From: an uncultured Chthoniobacterales bacterium
Lineage (GTDB): Bacteria; Verrucomicrobiota; Verrucomicrobiia; Chthoniobacterales; UBA10450
Direction of reading: 5' to 3'
Length of the DNA: 7,700 nt
Assembly (NCBI GenBank): GCA_955652155.1
Contig: CATPAT010000128.1
Span: forward strand, 1 to 7,700
A model generated the notes under the pieces. The model did no database searches, had not been told where the DNA came from, and saw only the letters and a program-made list of their open reading frames with translations. Positions 1-7,564 of this stretch are shown here, one piece after another (within the stretch, counting starts at the first letter, position 1; every line of letters begins with the position of its first letter). Position numbers and translations under genes: made by a program.

Positions 1-1176
1 AAAACGCGCCGCGAATCGATCGGCAAGCAGATGGAAAACCTCCAGGCCAATATCAAGGAATGGGAGGCCAAGGCACTCGATCTCAGTCAGCGGCTTGCCC
101 AGTTTAATCGGATCAAGGGAAAAGTGGATCGCCTAAAAACGCTGTACGATCGTCTTACCAACAACCTCAAGGAAATCGACGTTTCTCAGGTCGTGGGCGG
201 CGAAGATCAGGTAGCGATAATGGAAATGGCAACCCCGCCGATTTCGGTCCGTCCCGGATTGATCAAGAGCCTGCTCATCGGCTTCGGCATTGGCTCGCTC
301 GCGGGACTGGCCATTCTCATTCTTCTCGATCGAATCGACGACCGGATGGCTTCCTTCAGCGAATTTCAACATCACTTCTCCGAGAACATTCTTGGCCAGA
401 TTCCCAAAGAAAAAACGACGGGCAAAGTGGACCTGCTTCAACCGGACGATGCGCGCCATGTCTTTGCTGAGTCGTATCGGAATATTCGCTCGTCCATTTT
501 CTTCATGCCTTACGACGGCCCGCGGCCAAAGAGCTTTTTGGTCACGAGCGCAGTCCCGAGCGAAGGCAAGTCGACTGTTTCGGCTAATCTTGCCATTACC
601 ATGGCACTCTCTGGTGCCCGCACGTTGTTGATCGATTGTGATCTGCGCCGGGGGGCATTGCGCGAGACATTCGGAATTTCGTCAAAGATTGGTTTCTCCG
701 AAGTCCTGAAGCAGGAAGTAAATTGGCGCGAAGTCGTCGTGCCGACCGCCTATGAGACGCTTTTCGTGTTGCCGCGAGGGAAGACTTTGTCCCAGCCGAG
801 CGAACATCTCTTGCGCGATTCGACCGAAGCGCTCTTAAAGGAAATCTATCAGCATTACGATTACGTTATCATCGACAGCTCGCCCGTTCTCGCGGCGGAC
901 GACACCACCAGCCTCGCGCCGAAAATCGATGCCACCATTTTTGTCGTTCGGCTTTCCTATACTTCGGCTCGTCTCACTAAAAAAGCGCTCGAGCTTCTCT
1001 ACGGCCGGCAAGTCAATATTCCCGGAGTCATTTTGAATTTCGTCGATACTTCGCTGCCGGAGTACTATTATTATCAATACTCCGAATATTACTCGACACC
1101 GACGAGCGTTTCCGATGGCGAAGCGCCAACGCAGCCCGTCCGTCGGCAGCGACCCAAGCCGATCGAGACAACATAG
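1..1176 (+). CDS. Wzc-type polysaccharide co-polymerase / BY-kinase autokinase, 5'-truncated
   Basis: This is an inner-membrane protein that controls chain length and export of a polysaccharide through autophosphorylating tyrosine kinase activity. The frame is open from base 1, so the start lies upstream and 391 C-terminal residues are visible (numbered here from base 1). Residues 1-60 are charged and helical, like the periplasmic coiled coil of Wzz proteins. A proline-containing segment (79-85, PPISVRP) precedes a transmembrane helix at about 90-109. The cytoplasmic kinase follows: an EX2RX2R-like oligomerisation motif (ESYRNIR, 157-163), Walker A (VPSEGKST, 185-192, Lys190), Walker A' (LLIDCDLRR, 209-217) and Walker B (VIIDSSP, 289-295). 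The tail has seven tyrosines in ten residues (355-364), the usual autophosphorylation cluster. The N-terminal Wzz domain is presumably just outside the window. Family assignment is firm; the specific polysaccharide is unknown. Confidence 0.95.
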   Translation, partial: KTRRESIGKQMENLQANIKEWEAKALDLSQRLAQFNRIKGKVDRLKTLYDRLTNNLKEIDVSQVVGGEDQVAIMEMATPPISVRPGLIKSLLIGFGIGSLAGLAILILLDRIDDRMASFSEFQHHFSENILGQIPKEKTTGKVDLLQPDDARHVFAESYRNIRSSIFFMPYDGPRPKSFLVTSAVPSEGKSTVSANLAITMALSGARTLLIDCDLRRGALRETFGISSKIGFSEVLKQEVNWREVVVPTAYETLFVLPRGKTLSQPSEHLLRDSTEALLKEIYQHYDYVIIDSSPVLAADDTTSLAPKIDATIFVVRLSYTSARLTKKALELLYGRQVNIPGVILNFVDTSLPEYYYYQYSEYYSTPTSVSDGEAPTQPVRRQRPKPIETT

Positions 1177-1224
1177 GCGGCATCGTTCGATTACGTCGCC
1201 GCGTTCGAGGAGTTAGATCGGCAT

Positions 1225-1250
1225 CCAGCGTTTCGACGGAAACGAACTGG
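1225..1250 (+). other. Stem-loop in the gap between the kinase and flippase genes
   Basis: The 134-base gap 1177-1310 is the only sizeable non-coding stretch. It contains a hairpin: CCAG-CGTTTC (1225-1234), loop GACG (1235-1238), GAAACG (1239-1244), a two-base AA bulge, then CTGG (1247-1250). The inner six pairs are perfect and four more pair across the bulge. No T-tract follows, so it is not a classical intrinsic terminator. It could be an RNA processing or attenuation element in the operon leader, or chance. I saw no convincing sigma70 promoter in the gap; a TTGGCA at 1265-1270 has no good -10 partner. Confidence 0.4.
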
Positions 1251-1310
1251 CGTGCAGATTCCTCTTGGCACTTGGATGGCTCATTGCTCTCTTGAACACG
1301 TAATTCGCCC

Positions 1311-2630
1311 ATGAGCTTCCTCGTCCCGGTCTCCCCGCCTCTGTTGGACGAAGGCTCGACTCCGATTCTAAGGCGAGCGTTCGATCACGCCCGCCGCGTC
1401 GGCAATTACGTGCTCGTGCAGGCGGTCGTCCAAATCATCGCTTTCTCGAGTGGAATTCTTCTCGTCCGATGGCTGCCCCAACAGGAGTACGCCTTTTACA
1501 CCATCGCCAACGCCATGCAGGCCACACTGATGCTGCTGGCCGACATCGGAATCAGTGTCGGGTTGATATCAATCGGAGGTCGCGTCTGGCAAGATCGACA
1601 TCGTTTCGGCGAATTGATCAACACTGGCTTGGGCGTGCGCAGAAAACTCGCGGCCGCCAGCGTCATTATCGTTGCCCCGATCTTGTATGCGATGCTGACC
1701 AAGAACGGTGCCTCTCCGAGCTACACGTTTCTCCTCATCGCCGTGGTTCTGGCCGGATTCTCCATTCAACTTGCGGTGGACATCTACAGCGTCGTGCCGC
1801 GCCTCCATTCGGATATTGCTCGGATTCAAAAAATAGATTTCATCTGCGCGGTCGTTCGCCTCCTGCTGATTCTGGGATTGGTTTATTTGTTCGCCATCGC
1901 CGGGCTCGCTGTCGCCATCGCCAGTGCCAGTTTTCTTCTGCAATATTTTCTGCTCCGCGCCTACGCCGCGAAAGTTGTCGATCTCAAGGCGAACGAGAAC
2001 GCCGAAGATCGACGCGAAATCGTGCGACTAATCAAAAAGCTCGCCGCGAATTCGCTGTTCTATTGTTTTCAGGGACAGATCACAGTGTTCCTGATCAGCT
2101 TTTTCGGGCGTCACGCGGCTTCGGTTGCGGAAGTGGGAGCGCTCGGACGTCTGGCGATGATTTTCACGGTGCTGATGAATATGCTCACAAATATCTTCGT
2201 ACCCGCTTTCGCCCGGTGCCACAACAAGCGAAAATTGCATTGGCTTTATATTGGAATTGTCGGCGCAGTGATTCTGTTCAGCTCGGCGGTGATCGCTGGT
2301 GCGGCATTCTTTCCGGAACAATTTCTTTTTGTTCTCGGCAATCGTTACGCGCATTTGCATCGCGAACTTCTCTTAATGGTTGGCGTCGCGGTAATTTCGG
2401 CGTTGAGCGGGACCCTTTGGCTACTCAATGCTTCCAAAGCATGGATCACCGGAGCGTGGCTTTATATTCCTTTAACTTTGGCCACGCAGGTCGCCCTCAT
2501 TCCGTTCACCGATTTTTCCAGTGTCTCGGGCGTTCTCATCTTTAATCTGATATCGGCGGCGCCGAGTGTGCTTCTCAACCTGGCTCTTAGTTACCGCGGC
2601 TTCCGCACTTTCGCTCAAGTGACGGGATGA
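1311..2630 (+). CDS. Wzx-like lipid-linked oligosaccharide flippase (MOP superfamily, polysaccharide biosynthesis type)
   Basis: This 439-residue polytopic membrane protein probably flips undecaprenyl-linked repeat units from the cytoplasmic to the periplasmic face. The N-terminal stretch to about 30 is cytoplasmic-like, with several Arg. Hydrophobic segments lie roughly at 32-54, 61-85, 114-130, 138-160, 179-198, 198-216, 246-265, 278-300, 311-334, 353-373, 381-400 and 405-427, about twelve helices as in the family. The segment LVRWLPQQEYAFYTIANA (51-68) resembles the conserved first loop and second helix of Wzx proteins (a single-partner or 'LxRxLGxxEYGxY' type pattern). Length fits the usual 400-500. 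ATG 1311 is the first start after an in-frame TGA at 1293; no Shine-Dalgarno is visible. Its stop overlaps the next start (ATGA, 2627-2630). A teichoic or O-antigen exporter of the same superfamily is possible; substrate cannot be told from sequence. Confidence 0.88.
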   Translation: MSFLVPVSPPLLDEGSTPILRRAFDHARRVGNYVLVQAVVQIIAFSSGILLVRWLPQQEYAFYTIANAMQATLMLLADIGISVGLISIGGRVWQDRHRFGELINTGLGVRRKLAAASVIIVAPILYAMLTKNGASPSYTFLLIAVVLAGFSIQLAVDIYSVVPRLHSDIARIQKIDFICAVVRLLLILGLVYLFAIAGLAVAIASASFLLQYFLLRAYAAKVVDLKANENAEDRREIVRLIKKLAANSLFYCFQGQITVFLISFFGRHAASVAEVGALGRLAMIFTVLMNMLTNIFVPAFARCHNKRKLHWLYIGIVGAVILFSSAVIAGAAFFPEQFLFVLGNRYAHLHRELLLMVGVAVISALSGTLWLLNASKAWITGAWLYIPLTLATQVALIPFTDFSSVSGVLIFNLISAAPSVLLNLALSYRGFRTFAQVTG

Positions 2631-3475
2631 ACGTGCCCTATCATTCCGCGCGGCTCGAAGGAAAAATCGCCCGTACCCTGTATTGCGCGGCGCTGCCGCT
2701 AATCGTCCGGTACCCCGCGCACGTCGTCCGTGAACTCGCCCTGGACGTATTTGCCTATTCTGGAGAGAACACTCTTCCAGAACAGGTTGCTTCGATTCGC
2801 TCGTTTCTTGCGCAGGCCGGCCGGCCGAAACAATTCACCGTTGTTTCGGACGGATCTTATACTGCTGCGAGCATCGAGTTATTGGAAAACATCGACCGCT
2901 GCGTGCGTGTCAAGAAAACGCCGCCAATCTTGCCGTCAGGATTGCCAGATACGATTCAATCTTATCTCAGGGAGCATCCCACCGGTAAGCAACTTGCCCT
3001 TCTAATGTCGCTTCCAACAAATGGTCCGTCTCTTTACACCGATTCTGATGTTCTTTTTTTTCCGGAAGCGCGTGAGCTCGCAAATCTGTCCCAAAGCTCG
3101 GCGGTTCCTGCATTTTATCTGGCCGATTATCACTTCTCCGGCGATGAACGTCTCCTTCTCGATCCGGCAGAAAAACAAAACCCAACCAACACCGGCTTCA
3201 TTCTTTTGTTTCGAAAACTGGATTGGTCGCTTGGCTTGGAGCGATTACGAATGTTGAGCGGTCCGCCAAATTTTTTCACCAATCAAACCGTGACCCATTT
3301 GTGTATGCACGCGAACGGCGCCCTCGCGTTCGACCCGGGGAAGTTCGTTTTGCAATTGGATGATCAATTTATTTACCGCGATCGATATGCCGGTCAGTCG
3401 CTCGCTATCCGGCATTACGTCAATCCGGTGCGACATAAATTTTGGACTGCCTTGGCCCATCGATCTTCTCAGTAA
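2627..3475 (+). CDS. Putative GT-A-fold glycosyltransferase (GT8-like nucleotide-sugar transferase)
   Basis: This 282-residue soluble protein is not one I can place in a named family. It carries a DXD-type motif in a hydrophobic setting, YTDSDVLFF (137-145, Asp139 and Asp141), which in GT-A enzymes binds the metal and the nucleotide-sugar diphosphate. A later NTGFILLFRK (188-197) resembles the N-x-G-x segment of GT8/GT77-like and nucleotide-diphospho-sugar transferases. Near the C-terminus, HYVNPVRHKFW (263-273) resembles the His...Lys-x-Trp ending of GT8 proteins (HxxGxxKPW). The N-terminal part has VVSDGS (72-77). There is no signal peptide or transmembrane helix, so it should act in the cytoplasm. 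The ATG overlaps the flippase stop by four bases, implying translational coupling. Role in repeat-unit assembly is inferred from context; it could instead modify the glycan or be a degenerate GT. Confidence 0.72.
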   Translation: MNVPYHSARLEGKIARTLYCAALPLIVRYPAHVVRELALDVFAYSGENTLPEQVASIRSFLAQAGRPKQFTVVSDGSYTAASIELLENIDRCVRVKKTPPILPSGLPDTIQSYLREHPTGKQLALLMSLPTNGPSLYTDSDVLFFPEARELANLSQSSAVPAFYLADYHFSGDERLLLDPAEKQNPTNTGFILLFRKLDWSLGLERLRMLSGPPNFFTNQTVTHLCMHANGALAFDPGKFVLQLDDQFIYRDRYAGQSLAIRHYVNPVRHKFWTALAHRSSQ

Positions 3476-3482
3476 ACAAATC

Positions 3483-4691
3483 GTGGAAAAATCGCTTCGC
3501 ATTCTCGGCATTGTGAATCTTCCGTGGGACCCGCGGTTGGGCGCTGCTCGGGTTTGGCTGGAACTGTCCGAGCAATGGAAAAAAGCCGGCCACAAAATTG
3601 ATAAATTTTGTCTCAGCGACGCGTTTCCGAAGCCGACGCGTTCGCGCGCTCTTTCGGCCTGGCGACAAGCGATCTTTCCATATCGGGCCGCTCGTTACGT
3701 TCGGCGCCATGCCCGAAAATACGATGTGATCGATTGTTTGATCGGCACGCTTCCATTCTCGAAAAAATCCCTCCGCTTCAATGGCCTTTTGGTCGGACGC
3801 TCGATCGGATTGTATCTGGCTTACGATGAATTCATCCGGTTTAGTCGGCGTCAATGGCCGAACCAGCCGCGCGGAAAATTTCTTGGCCGGCTCTTTTACA
3901 CGTTTACGTCCTGGCTGCTCCGGCGCCACGCTGGCCGCGCAGTGGTTCATTGCGATTTGTTGAATGTTCCGAACGAGGAAGAAAAGCGATCCCTCGAACA
4001 ATGTTCCGCTTCCGCGCAGGTCATTGTTCTGCCTTATGGCTTAAACGAAACCGAGCGCGCCGGCCTCGCTGACGCTGCCCGATCAGCATCGGAACGTTTG
4101 ACCCGAAAAGAAATTTGCTTCTTGGGAATGTGGAGCGTGCGGAAAGGTTCACGCGATTGGTCGGAAACTGTGCGCGCCATCTTGGATTCGGTGCCATCCG
4201 CGCGATTCGCATTCCTCGGCACCATGACAGATGAACAAACAGTCCTCCATGATCTGCGGATTTCGTCGAATGAATCGATTCGCTGTCTAACCAGCTACGA
4301 TCCTAAGGAACTTCCACAGTTGATCGCCGGCTGCGCGGTGGGACTTTTTCCAAGTTACATTGAGGGATTCGGTCTCTCGGTGCTCGAGCAACTCGCCTGC
4401 GGTATTCCTACGATCGCCTACGATGTGCCTGGCCCCCGGCACATCTTGAATACCAGCGCCGCTGAGCTTTTGGTTCCGGTCGGAAACGTGAACGCGATGA
4501 CAGATCGCGCGTTGGAAATTTTGCGGCTGAAAGAGAGTGATTACAGCGCGCTTTCGGGCAAATGCCGCCAAATAGCCCAACAATTCCGCTGGGAGCAGAT
4601 CGCCTCTGATACTATTCGGGAGTACACTACCGCGCTTGCCGGGCAAAAATCGGGAAATCACGCGCGCGCAGCGCAAACCGTTTCCGTTTGA
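3483..4691 (+). CDS. Glycosyltransferase family 4 (GT-B fold)
   Basis: This probably transfers a sugar from a nucleotide-sugar donor to the growing lipid-linked repeat unit, with retention of configuration as in GT4. From GTG 3483 the product has 402 residues. The N-terminal Rossmann half begins SLRILGIVNLPWDPRLG (4-20), a usual acceptor-domain start. The donor domain begins ICFLGMWSVRKG (211-222), and the signature EGFGLSVLEQLACGIPT lies at 294-310 with both catalytic-region glutamates of EX7E present (Glu294 and Glu302). An ATG at 3360 in the same frame would overlap the previous gene by 116 bases and add 41 residues with no GT character, so GTG 3483, seven bases after the previous stop, is preferred. 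No Shine-Dalgarno is evident. The stop overlaps the next start by four bases (TTGA). Sugar specificity is unknown. Confidence 0.9.
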   Translation: MEKSLRILGIVNLPWDPRLGAARVWLELSEQWKKAGHKIDKFCLSDAFPKPTRSRALSAWRQAIFPYRAARYVRRHARKYDVIDCLIGTLPFSKKSLRFNGLLVGRSIGLYLAYDEFIRFSRRQWPNQPRGKFLGRLFYTFTSWLLRRHAGRAVVHCDLLNVPNEEEKRSLEQCSASAQVIVLPYGLNETERAGLADAARSASERLTRKEICFLGMWSVRKGSRDWSETVRAILDSVPSARFAFLGTMTDEQTVLHDLRISSNESIRCLTSYDPKELPQLIAGCAVGLFPSYIEGFGLSVLEQLACGIPTIAYDVPGPRHILNTSAAELLVPVGNVNAMTDRALEILRLKESDYSALSGKCRQIAQQFRWEQIASDTIREYTTALAGQKSGNHARAAQTVSV

Positions 4692-5800
4692 GCACGCTTC
4701 TCCAAATTGTCCCTAACTTTCCCGAAGGAATCGACGGCGTCGGGTATTACGCCCTGACCGTCGCAAAGAAACTCTACGACCAGTTCGGTTATGAAACGGT
4801 TTTCGCGAGCAAACGGTTCGACCGAGAACCGGGATCAACCAGTCCTTCTGTAGCCGGTTTCGATGTTTTGTCTCTCGATCGCTTGCTTGATCAGCCGGAG
4901 CAAAAATACGAGCACGTCCTTCTACATTACGTGAATTACGGATTTCAAAAGCGGGGTGTTCCATTTCGGTTGTTGTCGATCTTGCGAGCGTTACGCAAAC
5001 AGCATCGCGGAAAATTGGTGACAATTTTTCACGAGCTCTATGCGTCGGGACCGCCCTGGACGAGCCCGTTTTGGTTGCGGCCGGTCCAAATCCATCTGGC
5101 AAAATCGGTCGCTCGCTTGTCGGACGAATGCATTGTCAGCAGCGACAATTTCTTCTCGGAACTGAAGCGCATGGTTCCCGATGCGCGCGTTCAGCTGCAT
5201 CCTGTGCCGTCGGGATTGGAAGAGCCGTCCCTTTCTCCGAATCAAATTGTTCATCGCGATCCGCATCGGTGGGCGATCGTTGGCGGCACAGCGTTGGTTC
5301 AACGTTCACTGCGATCGTTTCGTCGGCTCATCCGTCGCATTCCTGATTCGATTGCTCCGCGCACCTTGTTTGTCCTCGGTGGCAACGAAAATCCGGTCAC
5401 CCGCTCGTTGGTGGTCGATCTTGCAGTTCAGTCGGATTACCGTCCTCGAATCGCCGCGATCGAGGCATCGGAAATTCTCCGGACCTGTTCCTTCGCCTGG
5501 TTCGATTATTTTCACCGCCCTAACGTCGAGACCTCGGTTATTTTGAAATCGAGCGCTTTCGCGGCGGCTTGCGCGCACGCCGTGGTTCCGGTTTTTCCGC
5601 ATCGTGGCTCAGCGATCTCGCTCGGCAGCGATCGCTTGCCCGGTCCATTTTTCGTTGAGCCAGATCGCTCCGAAATTCCTGACGCGCACGGGCGCGCCGA
5701 AATCGCTTCTGACATTTATGATTGGTACCAACAGCACTCTTCTTCGGAATCCCTGGTCCAAACCATCGCGAGCATATTTGGTTTGAACGGTGCTCAATGA
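4688..5800 (+). CDS. Divergent GT-B-type glycosyltransferase-like protein lacking the EX7E motif
   Basis: This 370-residue protein starts at TTG 4688, overlapping the upstream stop (TTGA). The start is supported because the first residues form a typical GT4 N-terminus: LLQIVPNFPEGIDGVGYYAL (4-23), with the glycine-rich acceptor loop. A further family-like segment is TIFHELYASGPPW (112-124), followed by CIVSSDNF (148-155), the usual inter-strand region before the donor domain. The C-terminal half is degenerate: AIVGG (196-200) stands at the donor-domain start, but the position expected for EX7E reads NVETSVILKSSAFAAACAHA (279-298), with Glu281 and no second glutamate eight residues on. It may use another donor-binding arrangement, be an inactive partner of a neighbouring GT, or be a transferase of a GT-B family other than GT4. 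Cytoplasmic; no membrane helix is seen. Membership of the repeat-unit pathway is inferred from operon position. Confidence 0.75.
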   Translation: MSTLLQIVPNFPEGIDGVGYYALTVAKKLYDQFGYETVFASKRFDREPGSTSPSVAGFDVLSLDRLLDQPEQKYEHVLLHYVNYGFQKRGVPFRLLSILRALRKQHRGKLVTIFHELYASGPPWTSPFWLRPVQIHLAKSVARLSDECIVSSDNFFSELKRMVPDARVQLHPVPSGLEEPSLSPNQIVHRDPHRWAIVGGTALVQRSLRSFRRLIRRIPDSIAPRTLFVLGGNENPVTRSLVVDLAVQSDYRPRIAAIEASEILRTCSFAWFDYFHRPNVETSVILKSSAFAAACAHAVVPVFPHRGSAISLGSDRLPGPFFVEPDRSEIPDAHGRAEIASDIYDWYQQHSSSESLVQTIASIFGLNGAQ

Positions 5801-6777
5801 ATCAGAAATCCGAACGACCGATCGAATTGGTCGCAATCATCAATTCGTTTAACCGACGATCACTCTTGGAGCGCGCGCTTAGCTCCCTAACGGAGGCGCT
5901 GCGGAGCGCACGATTTCCTTCGGCGGTCATTGTTTTTGAAGCCGGTTCGAACGACGGCAGCTCCGAATTTCTCAACGCGTGGCGCGAAAATCACTCTGGG
6001 GAGAATTTCTTCGTGATCAAAACCTCGCCGGATCGTCGCTCGTTTAGCGATGGCGTGAACATCGGGTGCGCCGAGGCGATTGCGCGCTTTCCACAGTGTC
6101 GCTGGCTTTTGCTTTATGAAACGGACAATTGCCTGACAAATCCCCAACCGTTGGAGAAAGGCATGTCCCTTCTGAAACGGGAGGCGCAGCTTGCCGCCGC
6201 TGGTTTCACCGTGAAACAACATGACGGCAAGTTCTACGGTTACGGAATGCGCTTTCCAACCGCTTTATCATTCGTGCTCGGCCAAAATCTCGCTGCGCGA
6301 TTGAATCTACACGCTCCTAACAATTCCGCCTGGCACCTCAGTGACGGAATTCGCTGGCGGACGTGCGATGTGGTTTTTACCAGCCCACTCTTGGTTCGCC
6401 GCGAGGCTTGGGAACAGAGCGGTGGATTGGATGCCGCAAATTTCCCCTTTTCCGATACCGACCTTGATTGGGCCTGGCGTTGCGCCAAGCTCGGCTGGAA
6501 AATGGCGGTGATCGCTTCCGACAGTGTCGTGCACGATAATCTTGAACAACTTTCGGCGTGGTCGGCCAATCGCGCCCTCGATTTTCATCGCAATCGTTTC
6601 CGGCTTTTGAAACGTCACCGTGGCAAACACGTCGCCCTTCTCAAGCCCTTCTTGTTTTTGCGGCATTGGTTGGAAACGATGATTCTCGCGTGCGCATCTG
6701 CGGCGGATCCAATTGCGAAAGATAAGCTCGCGAAACGCAAACAAATGTTGCGAACCGTCTGGAACGACTATTCCTAG
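5797..6777 (+). CDS. Glycosyltransferase family 2 (GT-A fold), rhamnosyltransferase-like
   Basis: This 326-residue inverting GT2 enzyme probably adds a sugar in repeat-unit assembly. It begins with ELVAIINSFNRRSLLERAL (10-28), the usual GT2 first strand and helix. It continues with VFEAGSNDGSSEFL (46-59), matching the family's D/N-x-S-x-D-G-S/T region, and YETDN (107-111) at the DXD position. SDTDLDWAWRCAKLGWK (219-235) fits the late ED-like acceptor-base motif (Asp220, Asp222, Asp224). The C-terminal 60 residues are basic and hydrophobic (FLFLRHWLETMILACA, 285-300), which could attach it to the membrane. An in-frame upstream GTG-type extension (from 5722) would overlap the previous gene by 79 bases and lacks GT character, so ATG 5797, in an ATGA overlap with the previous stop, is chosen. 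Rhamnosyltransferase character is only a resemblance. Confidence 0.88.
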   Translation: MNQKSERPIELVAIINSFNRRSLLERALSSLTEALRSARFPSAVIVFEAGSNDGSSEFLNAWRENHSGENFFVIKTSPDRRSFSDGVNIGCAEAIARFPQCRWLLLYETDNCLTNPQPLEKGMSLLKREAQLAAAGFTVKQHDGKFYGYGMRFPTALSFVLGQNLAARLNLHAPNNSAWHLSDGIRWRTCDVVFTSPLLVRREAWEQSGGLDAANFPFSDTDLDWAWRCAKLGWKMAVIASDSVVHDNLEQLSAWSANRALDFHRNRFRLLKRHRGKHVALLKPFLFLRHWLETMILACASAADPIAKDKLAKRKQMLRTVWNDYS

Positions 6778-6799
6778 CGCGTCGACATCGCGCACCGTT

Positions 6800-7564
6800 T
6801 TGAAAATTCTTCTCTCGTCTTATCTCTTTCATCCGAGCGTCGGCGGAATCGAATCCGTCTCAAAAATCCTGGCCGAAGAATTCGTGACTGCCGGCAACGA
6901 AGTTCACGTCATTACGCAAACGCCCGGAGATGAAGTTCGCGAAGCGAATTATCAAGCGAGCAGGGGACCTTCAATTGCGAAACTGATTGGACTGCTTCGC
7001 TGGAGTGATTTGTTTTTTCAGAACAACATCAGCCTGCGGAGTTTGCTTCCGGCACTGGTCTTGCGAAAACCAACACTCGTTGTTCATCAGACCTGGCTAA
7101 AAAACACGCATGGCGGCGTTGGCTGGAACAATCGCATCAAGCGAGCGGCTCTTCGCTCTGTCACCAATGTCGCGATCAGTAAAGCGGTGGCCGACAGCAT
7201 CAGCGGACATTCGTTTGTCATCGGCAATCCTTATGACGAACGGGTCTTTCGATTGATACCGAGTGTCACGCGCGACAGAGACTTTGTCTTCGTTGGGCGA
7301 CTCGTGTCCGACAAAGGGACCGATTTGCTTTTGCACGCACTCAAGCTTTTGCAGGACGACAATTTACTGCCCAACTTGACAATCATCGGCACCGGCCCGG
7401 AAGAACAAAATCTGCGAAGACTCGCGCCCGAACTCGCTTTGGATCGACAAGTAACTTTCGCCGGCCAAAGATCTGGAGCGGCTCTGGCTGAGATTTTGAA
7501 TCGACATCGCGTTCTGGTCGTTCCGTCACGCTGGGCTGATTTATTTTTTATTGTTTCGTTGTAG
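6800..7564 (+). CDS. Glycosyltransferase family 4, interrupted by a premature stop
   Basis: The readable part is 254 residues of a GT-B enzyme that normally has about 370-400. From TTG 6800 it starts KILLSSYLFHPSVGGIESV (2-20), the typical GT4 N-terminus with the PSVGGIE acceptor loop; a second in-frame TTG at 6713 would add 29 residues with no GT character and lie inside the previous gene. The linker VAISKAVADSI (124-134) and donor-domain start FVFVGRLVSDKGTDLLL (162-178) follow, with IIGTGPEE (195-202) further on. VLVVPSRWA (238-246) is the normal approach to EX7E, but the next 18 codons are abnormally T-rich and the frame hits TAG at 7562-7564. The 22-base gap after the GT2 gene carries no Shine-Dalgarno. 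The N-terminal two thirds look intact, so the gene is either recently broken or wrongly sequenced. If the sequence is right, the product lacks the donor-binding EX7E helix and would be inactive. Confidence 0.85.
   Translation: MKILLSSYLFHPSVGGIESVSKILAEEFVTAGNEVHVITQTPGDEVREANYQASRGPSIAKLIGLLRWSDLFFQNNISLRSLLPALVLRKPTLVVHQTWLKNTHGGVGWNNRIKRAALRSVTNVAISKAVADSISGHSFVIGNPYDERVFRLIPSVTRDRDFVFVGRLVSDKGTDLLLHALKLLQDDNLLPNLTIIGTGPEEQNLRRLAPELALDRQVTFAGQRSGAALAEILNRHRVLVVPSRWADLFFIVSL

Noticed and set aside
1259..1300. Sigma70 promoter before the flippase gene
   Set aside because: TTGGCA at 1265-1270 resembles a -35 box, but no TATAAT-like hexamer lies at 16-18 bases; too weak to call.
1469..2545. 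Long + strand open frame (358 codons) inside the flippase gene
   Set aside because: Its product is rich in Arg, Ser, His and Cys with no membrane pattern or family motif. It overlaps the flippase completely and arises from the codon bias of the real frame.
3360..3482. ATG 3360 as the start of the GT4 gene
   Set aside because: It would overlap the previous gene by 116 bases and add 41 residues with no resemblance to a GT N-terminus. GTG 3483 begins where GT4 homology begins.
3420..4001. 193-codon minus-strand open frame opposite the GT4 gene
   Set aside because: Antisense shadow of a clear GT4 gene with no recognisable motif and basic, low-complexity composition. All convincing genes are on the + strand.
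6307..6795. 162-codon minus-strand open frame opposite the GT2 gene
   Set aside because: Antisense shadow of a well-supported GT2 gene; no domain-like segments.
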